DNA of 64,000 bases from positions 434,001 to 498,000 of the forward strand of contig NDFF03000038.1 of the NCBI GenBank assembly GCA_002150815.3, given 5' to 3'. Below, in pieces: positions 12,516 to 22,640 of this stretch. This DNA is from Grammothele lineata. Taxonomy: Eukaryota; Basidiomycota; Agaricomycetes; Polyporales; Polyporaceae. Positions within the stretch are counted from its first letter, which is position 1. Each line of letters starts with the position of its first letter. Below the pieces are notes generated by a model. It worked only from the letters and a program-made list of their open reading frames with translations. It searched no databases and was not told where the DNA came from. Position numbers and translations under genes: made by a program.

Positions 12516-13238
12516 ATGCTTGACGGTACCGCCGAGTGTGAGGTCTTCTCATGCAACTCGGCGATGCCTTCTCAGGCCTCGACGTTGGCCTTGTGCGACG
12601 CGATATTAGAGTGGGGTGGGTCGACCGAGAAGCTGGTGGCGACGGAGATTGTGGTTTCATCGCTTGTGTTCTGGTCAACTCGGTAACGGCATGGATGGAT
12701 AGGGTCCCAGGTGCGTGCTCCCTTCCCCCGCCCCGCTGAGTGAGAGGATCTCCTCACCAAGCTCAGCGTCGGTGTTCATCACGGCCCCCCAGGACCATCT
12801 GGGCACTCACTGACCCATGCGTTGCGTCCGTTCAGCGTTGCCAGGTTTCCGTCGTCACCTCCCAGCAGCTGTCGACGGTGCTTGGCCGCAGGCGCGGTCT
12901 TTATGTCAGCATTGGCGCCTTTGACCGCCTCAACTTCGGCGTCAACCCCTATTTCGAGCGCGCGATTCCAGGGCCCTCCACATCACCAGGCAGGCTGGAA
13001 GGCAAGACCCACCGCTGGCACTGGCACGGAGCTCACCGCCCATGGCCTTTCCATCGTCGTCACGTTTGTCCTCACGGCCGACAATTCCCCTTTGCCCAGC
13101 ATCACCGGCACGGCGATACATCATACGGTAGCAAGGGCCGTCACCATTCCACACTCCTTGGCCGTCCGCAGCGGCCGCGTTTCCTTGCTCCATCCGACAC
13201 CTTTCCTTCGTGCCTGCCTGAAGGATGGCGCCGGATGA
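12516..13238 (+). CDS. Possible gene of unknown function, exon structure unresolved
   Basis: An ATG at 12516 follows a strong CT-rich tract. Three stretches have coding-like G/C third positions but lie in different frames: MLDGTAECEVFSC... (12516-~12680), CQVSVVTSQQLSTVL... (~12840-12965) and ELTAHGLSIVVTFVLT... (~13030-13125). Candidate introns exist between them (GTAACG after ~12682; CTCAG near 12770) but I could not make all phases agree. No signal peptide at the first ATG and no family recognised. It may be a real gene with several introns or a decayed one. The end given is the stop of the last coding-like frame. Confidence 0.3.
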
Positions 13239-13592
13239 CTCGGTGAACGCCTCCCACGCCACAGCTTGACTCGGGAACTCGTCGACATCAGCAGCGACCA
13301 ATCCGCACTTGACGATGACCGCAACAGAGGCCTCATGCTCGCCTTGACTCTATTTTCGGCTTCCGGGCCAGAGCAAGGTTACGACCGACGCTGGCGGATC
13401 CTCCATGTGTGTCTCGTGAGTTCAGAACATTCTTCTGGCGCGGGTTGATGCTCCGGAATGGGTAACGAGGCGGTTCCGGGAGAATTGTTTCTGCCTATTT
13501 GTACTGCTTACGTAATCAATCGAGAGCCGACTTATCGTCTTTTGCTGTCTTGCCCTGCCCCTCCTCCCTCCGCAACGACAAGACCGACCGCG

Positions 13593-14357
13593 ATGCACTC
13601 CAACGCCCTCGCTCCCGCCATCCTCTTCGCCACTCTCGTCGCCGCCTTGGTTTCCGGAGTCGCTGCACACAGTAATGGCATGGACATGAGCATGGACGGC
13701 GCCATGGACCTCGCTGACGGCAGCATGAAAATGTGGTTCCATTTTACCCCCGGCGACCTGCTCTGGTTCGAAGGTTGGGTACCCTCGAGTACTGGAGCGA
13801 TGGTGGGCACCTGTATCGGCCTCTTCCTCCTCGCGCTCGTCGATCGCTGGATCGCCGCCTGCCGCGCCGTCATGGAGGCGCACTGGAGCAAGCGGTACGT
13901 CTCCCCTCGTCTACCCTCTCTCTCCTTCCCCACCTCTCTCGGCTAGCGAGCGTTCGCTCACGCGCCTTCCCCGTTATCGCAGGGCCCAAATCATCCAGGC
14001 AGACCGAGCGAACCTCCCCGCGCCCGGCGAGAAGAAAGGCGCGTTCGGCGCCGCCCGCGTCCGCGATACCCTGAGCATGCGAAGCGGCACCCCCTTCATC
14101 CCCGCGCACGACCTCGCCCGCGGCCTGATCCACGCCGTCCAGTCCGCGCTGCACTTTGCGCTCATGCTTGCCGTGATGTGAGTATTCTATCTCGCGTTTG
14201 GGTGTGTGCGGATTGGGAGGAGATTCTCACGCTGGGCGGTGGGGGCGTTTTTAGGACGTTCCAGCTCGGGTTCATCTTCGCGATCGTCATCGGGCTTGGA
14301 GTTGGAGAGACGCTCTTTGGACGGTTCGCTGGGCATGGTGGCGGGCACCACGCCTGA
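13593..14357 (+). CDS. CTR-family copper transporter
   Basis: Three exons (13593-13894, 13983-14177, 14255-14357) give 199 aa, normal for CTR proteins, which form trimers passing Cu(I) into the cytosol. The N-terminus is hydrophobic (a signal-like segment to ~residue 25), followed by Met-rich NGMDMSMDGAMDLADGSMKM, the extracellular copper-collecting part, then MWFHFTPGDLLWFEGW. TM1 is GAMVGTCIGLFLLALVD. TM2 contains the MxxxM filter (MLAVM) and TM3 the GxxxG packing motif (GLGVGETLFG). The tail ends HGGGHHA, a likely cytosolic metal-binding patch. A second CTR gene (15828-16598, -) and a ferric reductase (17139, +) lie within 3 kb, suggesting a copper/iron uptake group. Met and His content argues against an unrelated membrane protein. 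Confidence 0.9.
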
Positions 14358-14680
14358 AAGCCTCATCATGCCTGACCTTACGAATCTCGCACGATGGGAT
14401 TCGCAATGACGGAGGTGGCGATGATGACGGCATGAGAATGACTCTTTCGATGATCTACTCCATTTGCTTGCTCGGACGGATGTACCAGTAGATCGCTCGC
14501 AAGCTATACGTATACGTTGTTTATGACCCCCCGCCCGCCCGTCCTCTCGTCTTCTCATTGAAGTTCGGCAGTGGTCTACGTCAGATGTTGACAGCACGGT
14601 ACCGAGTGCCACATTCATGCCCGTCGTCCGCTTCACTCTTGATCGACGTCAGGCAGTGCAAGTGCGAGCCTCTACAGGTC
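14358..14680. other. Intergenic, nothing recognised
   Basis: Between the CTR gene and the NADAR gene. It must contain the CTR 3' UTR and the start of the NADAR promoter; no motif stands out. Confidence 0.35.
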
Positions 14681-14840
14681 ATGTCGAGCCCGCTTGACTC
14701 GACATTATGCGTATGAGGCTCTCTACCGCCGCCGCACTCGCGTCGCACATATATCCTAGCGACGCTACAGAGACGCATCTCTTTACTAACTCGAAAACCC
14801 GTCTCACAGCTGTGCTCGTGAACGATACCCCGCACCGCAG

Positions 14841-15488
14841 ACGACTACCTCTTCTTCTGGAAGCCCGAGCAGGTGAACGAGTATGCCTCGCAGTGGTACC
14901 CCTCCCCCTTCACAGCGCGCGTCGTGCTCCCCTGGGCGTCTCCCTCTCCCTCCCTCCTCTGAATCCTCGAGTGTCGAGGTCGAGGTCGAGGTCGAGTTCG
15001 CAACAGCAGAACACTGGATGATGGCCCAAAAAGCCCTCCTCTTCTCAGACCCACACGCCTTCGCCCTAATCACCGCCTCGCACCACCCGCCGGACCCGAA
15101 GACCGTCAAAGTCCTCGGTCGTACCGTGCGCAATTTCGACGAGGCCACTTGGGCCCGAGAGCGAGCCTGTATCGTCTTAGAGGGAACGCTGTGGAAGTTT
15201 CGCGCGAAGGGGAATGGGGAGGAGATGAGGAGGTGGTTGGGGGAGGAGACGGGGGAGACTCAGAGGGAGATCGTGGAGGCGAGCCCGAGGGATCGGGTGT
15301 GGGGGATCGGGTTTGGGGAAAAGAGGGCGAGGGAGATGTGTGCGAGGGGGGTGAACGATCCGGAGGGGAGGGGGAGGTGGGGGGTTGAATTTGCTGGGGA
15401 AGGCATTGATGGAGGCGGGGAGGATTCTGAGGGAGGAGGCGGCAGCGAGGGAGGAGGACGCGGAGGGAGATGGGAATGTTGGGCTTGA
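14841..15488 (+). CDS. NADAR (YbiA-like) domain protein, first exon unresolved
   Basis: Two recognised exons: 14841-14920 (DYLFFWKPEQV ... SQWYPSPF) and 14979-15488 (FATAEHWMMAQKALLF, VLGRTVRNFDEATW, IVEASPRDRVWGIGFG). These are the NADAR blocks in order. Family members cleave the N-glycosidic bond of early riboflavin intermediates or process NAD/ADP-ribose derivatives. The 58-nt intron 14921-14978 splits the domain in phase 0, splicing PFTAR to VEVEVEF. The exon at 14841 starts in phase 1, so a short upstream exon must carry the start codon. ATGs at 14681, 14706 and 14712 are candidates; I could not choose. The C-terminus is a Gly/Glu-rich tail (GGGEDSEGGGGSEGGG) beyond the domain. It sits between two copper transporters; whether that reflects shared function is unknown. 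Confidence 0.75.
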
Positions 15489-15827
15489 TGCGGACTAGTG
15501 CCTGGTGTCTGTGTGCTTATCTCTGGTAGCCGAGCTTGCTTCCTTAACCACTTTGTCGAATACCGCCGCGTGTACGTCAATCACTCCCTGAATTCACATC
15601 GTTGTGTTCAGACCTCGTTCCCTCAGCGCTCGTCAGTGAAGCACACAACGACATATCGTCTGGCTGACAATTACAATATCAAACATGATGAGAACAAGGT
15701 ATCGACGAATGAGCCCATGGAATTCGCGAAGGTGTGCAATGGACGTCACTATAAAAAGAGCTGGAGGTTAGAGTACGTAACGGGCGTGCCTCCCGGAAGG
15801 CGTCTGCGTAAATCCGCCATCACGCGC
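15489..15827. other. Tail-to-tail intergenic region
   Basis: About 340 bp between the NADAR stop (+) and the second CTR stop (-). Somewhat AT-richer than the flanking genes; no gene or repeat seen. Confidence 0.35.
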
Positions 15828-16598
15828 TCAGCCGCAACACGAGTCTCGAGTCTCCGGTGCTCTGCGAGAAGGGCATAAGCATATAAACACGTTTTTCAGT
15901 ATACGCTGCCACATACCCGCAAGCGGCGACGCTGTACGTGTCCCATTGGAAGATGGCCGCGCCGAGGAACGCGCCGATGAAAATACAGATGATGAAATAG
16001 CCTGAACGCTCGATCCATCAACACCCCTCGGACTCAGACATAGCTTGCTCGCACGCACCATTGTAGTACATTGCGAGAAGCATAACGAAATATCCGACCG
16101 CGAACTGGAGCGTGTAAAGGAGGGAACGGAGCATGTGCTGCCACAGCTGGAGGTAGTCCGCGCCAGGGCGGAGAGCGTTCAGCCCCTTGAGGTCGTCCTC
16201 GCGAACCCCAGTGTTAAACCGGTGGAAGAAGCGGTCGAGCTCGCGCTGGGCGCGGCGGAGCGCCTCGAGGACGATGACGAGGAGGACGACGCCGATGCAG
16301 GAGCCGGCGAACATGCCCTTGCTCGTGACGTGCCATGAGGACGCGATGAAGCAGCTGTCGACGGTGTACCAATTCCAAAGCATCTGTGAGGCGCCATGAC
16401 CTTGTCAGCGTCTTGAAGAAGCATGAAACGTGGGCGTGCATGGGAAAGTATGGAGACGGAGCATGCGGCGTAGAGAGATATGCTTACGGAAACCTTGCAG
16501 CTACTGCTGCTGCTTGACATACTCATGGCGGTGCTGGTCGCCGAGGCGGCCGCAGAGGTTGCGGTCGCCGTCATCATGGTCGTGCTTGACATATCCAT
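15828..16598 (-). CDS. CTR-family copper transporter, second copy
   Basis: Four exons (16488-16598, 16059-16383, 15917-16001, 15828-15861) give 184 aa. The N-terminus is short, Met/Ser/Thr-rich (MDMSSTTMMTATATSAAAS, then AMSMSSSSSSCKVS). MLWNWYTVDSCFIASSWHV leads into TM1 (MFAGSCIGVVLLVIVLEAL). TM2 holds MxxxM (MLLAM); TM3 holds GxxxG (GAFLG). The last exon adds a short Cys-containing end (ETRDSCCG), typical of CTR C-termini that hand copper to chaperones. Reading straight through the last donor instead would give a longer tail without the Cys pair. Compared with the CTR at 13593 it lacks the signal-like N-terminus and His tail, so the two are old paralogues, perhaps for plasma membrane and vacuole. 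It starts 540 bp from the ferric reductase, head to head. Confidence 0.9.
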
Positions 16599-16917
16599 AT
16601 CGAGATTTCGACGGCGACGATGGAAGGTGGGTGGGTGGGTCCGAGGGCGGCACTACGAACGAACGTCGAACGAGTCCTGCTGGCGAGCTTTATGACGCCG
16701 CACAGAACAGCCTTGAATCCTTCGGCAGCATATCGATGAGCCTAAAGCTGCCTAACAAATTTATGCAGAGCCAAGACGAACTGTCCAGGAACCGCTCATT
16801 GGGAGGCATGACGGACGAGGCGCCTCAGGCTTGAAGAGTCGACTGTCTTTGGCGGTCCGGGCGCAGCAAGCGGCGTCGCGCAGTTCAGCCGTGCGTCGGG
16901 CGCCTGCGCGCCGGTGG

Positions 16918-16936
16918 GCGACGGTCCGACCGTCGC
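16918..16936. promoter_or_regulatory. 19-bp perfect palindrome with CGG-N5-CCG core
   Basis: Reads GCGACGGTCCGACCGTCGC: two 8-bp arms around CCG. It contains CGG and CCG half-sites five bases apart, the layout bound by dimeric Zn(II)2Cys6 fungal activators. The palindrome is seen directly; protein binding is inference. Confidence 0.45.
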
Positions 16937-16974
16937 TAAGGCCCGCGGAGAGCAGAAAAAGATTTTTCGTCTCT

Positions 16975-16991
16975 ATTTGGCCCAGCCAAAT
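16975..16991. promoter_or_regulatory. 17-bp perfect palindrome ATTTGGC-N3-GCCAAAT
   Basis: Two 7-bp arms around CCA, about 150 bp upstream of the ferric reductase ATG. Each arm contains GCCAAAT, close to the CCAAT-box core, so CCAAT-binding complex is one candidate and a dimeric metal-responsive factor another. Confidence 0.4.
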
Positions 16992-17138
16992 AAAGAAGAA
17001 GAGTAGAGGGCGATAACTTGGTCAAGCCACCCTGCCTCGCCCTGCCGTCGTCCTCCCCTGCTCCCGGTGAAAGTCCTCGTCGCCGTCGTCACTCCTTGAC
17101 GCACAGCTCATCGTCATCGCCTCTCCTCGACGCCCGCC

Positions 17139-19369
17139 ATGTCTTTTGGTGCCGCCCCGGTCATCCCGACCGAGCTGCAGCAGTACAAGTGCGTACATAT
17201 CCCCGCCCTGGTCTTTCCCCGCACTCGCTAACAACCGTTTGCTCCACTCCGTAGCTCTTATGTCGAGGATCCCAAGTGGCAGCGCAAGTTCTCCGTCATC
17301 TGGGCAGCGGCAGTCGGCGCCGCCGTTCTCGCATCGACCCCGCACATCGTGCGCTCGATACGGAACCGCCGTCTATTCCGCGGGCTGATCACCGGCGTCA
17401 CCGAAACCTACAAGCCCACCTACGGCCCCGCGGGGACCAACGACGTCACGCCTGCACCCTCAAAACGACGGATATATGGTGTCTTCGACACGCTCTGGTC
17501 TGTGACGCTCTGGACGCTTCCGGGAGTAGAGCTTGATCTCGGTCAGCGTGCGTACCGTCTCTGTTGCCTCGTTCGCGCGCACGTTGCTCACTGAGCGAGC
17601 GCAGTCATTGTCATCGCGGCATACCTCGCCGTCCTCATTGCATGCATTACGATGAACGTTCCCCTCGTCGACAATCCCAACCGAGCAGGTGTGTAGAATG
17701 TGCTGCGCGCCTCAGTATTCCCGTCTTACGATCGCATCTCAGGCTTCCTGGCGCTCGCCCAATTCCCCGTCGTGTTCCTCTTCGGAACGAAGAACTCAAT
17801 TCTCTCCTTGCTTCTTGGGCCCGGAAACGGCTACGAGAAGCTCAACTACATCCACCGATGGGCCGGCCGCGGCATGTTCATTGGCGCGACGGTCCATGGT
17901 GCACTCTGGATCAACAACCATATATATTACGACCTCCCCATTTTGGGACAGCAGAAGGAGACTTCTGGCGTTGCTGCGCTTGGTGTGCTCTGCGTGCTCA
18001 TTCTCACGTCCTTCCGCTTTGTCCGCCGCTTCTTCTATCAATGGTTCTTCATCGTACAGTGAGTAACCTTCATTTCACTGTCGTCTACGGTGCTGACGAC
18101 GCTCCATCCAGCGTCCTCGGATATGTCGCATTCTTTGTTACGATCTGTTATCACACGACATACGCTACCCCATGGATCTTCCCGCCCTTGGCGTTCTACG
18201 GCCTCGACATGCTCCTCCGCATGTTGCGCTACCGCGTCAAGGACGCGACCATGGTCCCAGTCGACGGCGGCATGACTTTGGTAAGACGTCCCGTCCCTTC
18301 GCTCACTTCTGCCATCTGACGACGACCACGCCCAGATCCACGTCCACGACTGCGACAACGGCTGGGTCGCCGGCCAACACGTCCGCCTCCGCGTCTTCTT
18401 CTCCGGGCGCGTCTTCGAGTCGCACCCCCTCACCATCCTCAACGCCCCTCCCTCCTCCTCGTGTCTCCCCGGGAACGCGATCACCCTCGGGGTGCGCGCG
18501 GCCGGGGACTGGTCCCGCGCGGTTAACGCCTACGCGCGCGCCGAGGCGGAGCGCCTCTGCGCACAGGGTGCGTGCGAGAAGGAGGGCGCGAACGGGGGCG
18601 TGCCCGTCCAGGTGATGCTGGACGGCCCGTATGGCGGGTGCAGCGTTGACCTGGGGGAGTACGAGAGCGTGCTTCTTGTCGCGGGCGGGTCGGGCGCGAC
18701 GTTCACTCTGGGGTTGCTCGACGATATCGTCGCGCGCTGCGTTAAGCTCGGTAGGCCGCACGGCGAGAAGACGCGTCGGATCGAGTTCGCGTGGTGTGTG
18801 CGTTCATACGGTAAGCCGCCCGGCTCCTCTTCCCTCTTCCACAGTCGATTCTAACTATACCCTCACACACAGGCGCGATCGCGTGGTTCGCCCCAATGCT
18901 GACCGAGATCGCACACACCGTGGCGGGCACCTCGCTCGACCTGCACATCTCCGTCTACGTCACGTGCCTCTGCCAGCCCGAGAACGTGCCCCCGGTCCCG
19001 AACATGGACGTCCTCGTCGCGGAGCGCCCCGCCGTCGTCCGTCTCCTCCGCGAGCTCGTCACCCCGCCCCGCTCCCTTTCTCGCTCTTCTGCCGTTGCTC
19101 ATGGGTCTAAGGGTGCGGACGCGAAGGTGACAAAGGCGGAAGAAGCGGAAGACGTGGAAGTCGCCTCGCTCTCCAGCGAGGAAGGCGGCGCACCATTATG
19201 TGCGTCAGATAAGCTGAACTGGGTCGGCTTGGGCGGTGGAGTCGCGGTGTGCGCGGCGGGCCCGGAGACGATGACGCGCGAGGCGCGGAACGCGGTCGCG
19301 CGTGTGGGCCTGACGCGCGGTGTTGAGCTTGGGGGCGTTGCGCTTCATACGGAGTTGTTCGCGATGTGA
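17139..19369 (+). CDS. Ferric/cupric reductase (FRE family), 627 aa
   Basis: Seven exons (17139-17188, 17255-17547, 17605-17688, 17743-18058, 18112-18280, 18336-18810, 18873-19369) in consistent phase. The N-terminal half has about seven membrane spans. Two helices hold the bis-haem histidines with the expected 13-residue gaps: HRWAGRGMFIGATVH and HVLGYVAFFVTICYH. The cytosolic half has the FAD motif (HPLTIL), the NADPH/pyrophosphate loop (AGGSGATFTLG) and a terminal CAAGPETM motif. Electrons pass from NADPH via FAD and two haems to extracellular Fe(III) or Cu(II), releasing the reduced ions that CTR transporters and the high-affinity iron system import. It sits head to head with one CTR gene and 2.8 kb from another. 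There is a low-complexity charged insert (ADAKVTKAEEAEDVEVAS) near residue 530. A decayed copy of its last bases lies at ~22086. Confidence 0.92.
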
Positions 19370-19901
19370 GGTGTGAGGGATGAGGTGTATGGGTTGACGT
19401 TGGTGTTGGTGTTATGATTTACGACTCGGACTGGACGGATGGGATTGTATTACTAGTATAGCGTGGTGCTTAGATTGTTGTTATATGTGCTGTAACGAGT
19501 TTCATGATGACGAGTACGACTGGTTTGCAGTAGCGTCGGTACCTTGTGTGCGATTAGCGGTCCCTTGCGTGCGTTTATGGCCCCTCAGGTTGTTCAGCCT
19601 GAGCCCGGGCCAGTGAAGAGATCGATGGCTCGAGAGTCGAGGATTTATGTATTTACTCAGCGCACGTGGATGATAGCGCAAAGATCATTTCTCACGCCTC
19701 CTTTGTCTTGGTCCCTGCGATATCATGTCGGATGTTCACGCCATGTCAGCGCCCTGTCGCTGAATCCACACCCGCTCAAATCGAACTATCCCACTCCTCA
19801 TTGACAGAATCGGACTAGTCCCGCCACATACTTTTCGCGGGGACGACTACATCGCGTTTGATCTATCCCGCTACGCCAGGCTCTTCAACTGTGTCTTCTG
19901 A
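19370..19901. other. Intergenic between ferric reductase and F-box gene
   Basis: The first ~110 bp are the part of the reductase 3' flank that is duplicated near 22086-22237. The remainder is the promoter of the F-box gene; no repeats or further genes seen. Confidence 0.4.
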
Positions 19902-21531
19902 ATGACGTCTTGTAAGCCCCACGCTCAGTTTCGAGGGTACTGCGTGACCGACTGACCGATGCTTGCGTGTCCACCCGTGTATCATGGGGAAACTCAGCAA
20001 ACTCAAGTCTCGGGAGCTTCGCTCGCATCCCTGGGGAAATCGCGGATAACATTCTCGATCATCTTCACGACGACAAGCCCTCGCTCAAAATCTGCGCTCT
20101 CGTTTGCAAAGCCTGGCTTCCAGCAGCCCGCTTCCATCTACTTAGCACGGTCAACGTCATCCTCGGCGCCCGGCTCACGTTTGAAGATTTTGTATCCTGG
20201 GTTAACACCGCTTCGGCCGAGGTCCTCCCTTACCTCCAGACGCTTATCATCGATGGATTGCATCTGCGCTGGCGGCCTATCCCCTCATTCAGTGCTCTCG
20301 TTTCGGTTGACGACATTAGTACCGTCTTGACCAGACTACCCAAATTGCGACGCATTATGATACTTGACGTCACCATCATCTCTCACGGCACGCCGCTCTA
20401 TGCTGCGCCCTCTCCCGGAGAGTCACCGCCTAGCCGCAAACGCCTACAACATCTGATGATTTCCTTCCAGTACCTCTCCACCAAAGAAGGAACATTTGCC
20501 TCCATATTCCACCTCCTATCCCTCTTCTCCGAGATCGAGACACTGGAAGTTCTGGGCCTGAAGTCTGAGTGGCAATCATCCGAGTCAGAGATACCATCCC
20601 CACCGTTCAGGTTCCTTACATCGTCAGGGTTCAGCGTGAAGAACTTACTTGTGGCTAACCATGTTGAAGAAGTCGAATTCAATGGCTACGAGGGGATCAT
20701 CGCGCTTTTTCGTCATTCCCAACCGCGCTGGAACCTGCGGACGCTCTGCCTTGATCTCGGACCCATGGTGCAGGAGCGCGTGCTAGATACAGTACTCCCT
20801 TTGTGCAGCTCAACTCTACGTGAGCTGACTATCGATGCGATCTCACCAGTGGTCAGTGACGTGCTCTCTGGACCTCCTACTAGTAAGTTCCATCTCCTAA
20901 ATCTTCGGGGGAGCGTACTATCCGAGCTTCGCCTCGCGGTACCATTGATTCCATGCTCATCATAAATGTGCGTCCAGATAACTCGCCACAATGGCGTCAG
21001 CCGCAACTAAATTGCTGCACTGGTCTCGAATGTCTGAAGCTTCGCATCCTCACGCTCAGCTCGGGGACCTATAGCCCTTTCCAAGCGCCAACCACTCTGT
21101 TCAACCGGAACGTGCCTAGGGAAACAACTCCACCCCTAATCTACGAGATATCATTCTCTGCCAACGCCGAGCTCATCCGCTCCGCGCCCGACTCCGTGCG
21201 CATAGTGGCGATGACATTCTTCGACATTCGTCTCGGGGAAGTGGAGTTCAAGGACCCGATTGCCGAACTACTACCATCGTGGTCTGAGCTCGATTCGGCC
21301 GCGGCGGGGCTCCCGAGCGGCGCCATCCTTGAATGCGTCGTACACAAGGGCCGCATAGCTGACCTTGCTGCTCGTGTGGCGTATTCGGATCGCATGTTCG
21401 GGCAAGTACCTCCCCAATATGTCGTTGGTGGCGATCCAGCGGAGGACGAGGACCAGTATGTGACTCACATCAGGAGGATGCTGCCCCGAACGCGCGAAGC
21501 GGGAAAGTTACGGTTTGCGGTCGTAGACTGA
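19902..21531 (+). CDS. F-box / leucine-rich protein, tandem paralogue A
   Basis: Three exons: a 10-nt first exon (19902-19911, ATGACGTCTT), 19998-20882 and 20978-21531, giving 482 aa. The mini-exon is inferred because the long frame has no in-frame ATG before the F-box, and this splice (GTAAGC...CTCAG) joins in phase; paralogue C has the same design. The F-box is residues ~15-60 (FARIPGEIADNILDHLHDD, then LVCKAWLPAARFHLL). Leucine-rich irregular repeats follow, then the family end (TREAGKLRFAVVD). Expected role: substrate receptor of a Skp1-cullin-F-box ubiquitin ligase. First of three head-to-tail relatives. Confidence 0.82.
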
Positions 21532-22640
21532 AGGGATATCCGAGTAGCCGAAACGGAATGGTCGATGAACTTGAAAATTGGGCAGAGTATTCCCTTCTCT
21601 ATTGACGGCTTCGATGTCCCATTACTGGACCATTTGGCCAGAGCTATCCCAGTGGTGCTCCTGTCCTTGGGTGAAAGCGCCCCTGTTGAACTAGGCCTGC
21701 TTGAATGGCGGTGTCGCGGTGCGGGGCAGGCCCGGACTCGGCGATGCCAACGCGCAGGTCGCGGAACGCGTTCGCGGGTCCGGGCCGTCACCACGTGCTC
21801 CACGGCCCGAGACCTTGTCTGCCATGGGCCGAGTCGCGCGTCCCCGTTTCCTGATTCGTTTGCACTCACTGTTGCTTCCGGTCTCGCTCGCACCTCGTCT
21901 TATCCCCGCTCGCGCGTCCAAACTCCCTGAACTTGCTTCTGGTCGCCCAGAACCTTCGGCAAACCAACTTGTCACAGTCTCTTTCCTCCTTCCAGATCCT
22001 GTCCGTCCGACTCCCCGACTCCAGCCTTAGCTTCTCGCGCGCGCTCTGTCTTCGCATTCTAGTGATCTCAATTTGTGGACTATCACAGGGGGGTGGCGCC
22101 TCATACAGAACTGTTTGCGATGCGAGGCTTTAAGGGAGGGGGCGCGTGCGTCGCCGTGCGCTCTCTCTCTGCCCATGATTTACGACTTGGACTAGACAGA
22201 TGTAACCATACCGCAGCGTGCAGCTTGACTGTATATTTCTGGGATGCGTTGTGGCAAGTTCTGTGGCAGAAGTATGATTGCGCTGCGATTCCCAACTTCT
22301 ACGAGAAAAATGTTGACTCTGAACGTCAGCCCTTTCAAGCTGTGCCCTCTGAGATTTTTGGGAATCTTCGCTCAAACGAATAAGGATCAGAGTAAGCATG
22401 AAAGAGCCAACGAAATTGTTGTATTTGTTCCTTGGCGTTCAATACTTACGTAAGTCTCACGATCAATCTGCACACGCCTTGTAGGCATGTGCACGTATTC
22501 CGAACGCGGCGCACTCCCACACGCTCTCTGGACGCCTCCCACAAGCCTACTTGTATGTCTCAAGATCTCACTGTACACTTCCACGTCACTCACCTCTACG
22601 TTTCGCTGTTCCTGCAGTACACCACAATCAGCGTAGTCCG
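21532..22640. other. Intergenic between F-box paralogues A and B
   Basis: About 1.1 kb with short frames only. Its single recognisable content is the ferric-reductase 3' relic at ~22086-22237, listed separately. Confidence 0.45.
22086..22237 (+). pseudogene. Decayed copy of the ferric reductase 3' end and flank
   Basis: Translation around 22090 gives GVAPHTELFAM against GVALHTELFAM, the last residues of the reductase ending at 19369; the stop codon there is CGA here. Similarity continues into non-coding DNA: ATGATTTACGACTTGGACTA at ~22177 matches ATGATTTACGACTCGGACTG at ~19414, then CAGCGTGC... matches TAGCGTGG.... No upstream part of the gene is present. Homology extending past the stop codon shows a DNA duplication, not convergence of protein ends. 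Confidence 0.75.

Larger units (their letters stand above)
16599..17138. promoter_or_regulatory. Shared divergent promoter of CTR copper transporter and ferric reductase
   Basis: The 540 bp between the CTR ATG (-) and the ferric reductase ATG (+) serve both genes. Two perfect palindromes with 3-bp centres lie 150-220 bp upstream of the reductase. A pyrimidine-rich stretch (~17040-17130) precedes its ATG. The arrangement predicts co-regulation, most plausibly by copper or iron status. Confidence 0.5.
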
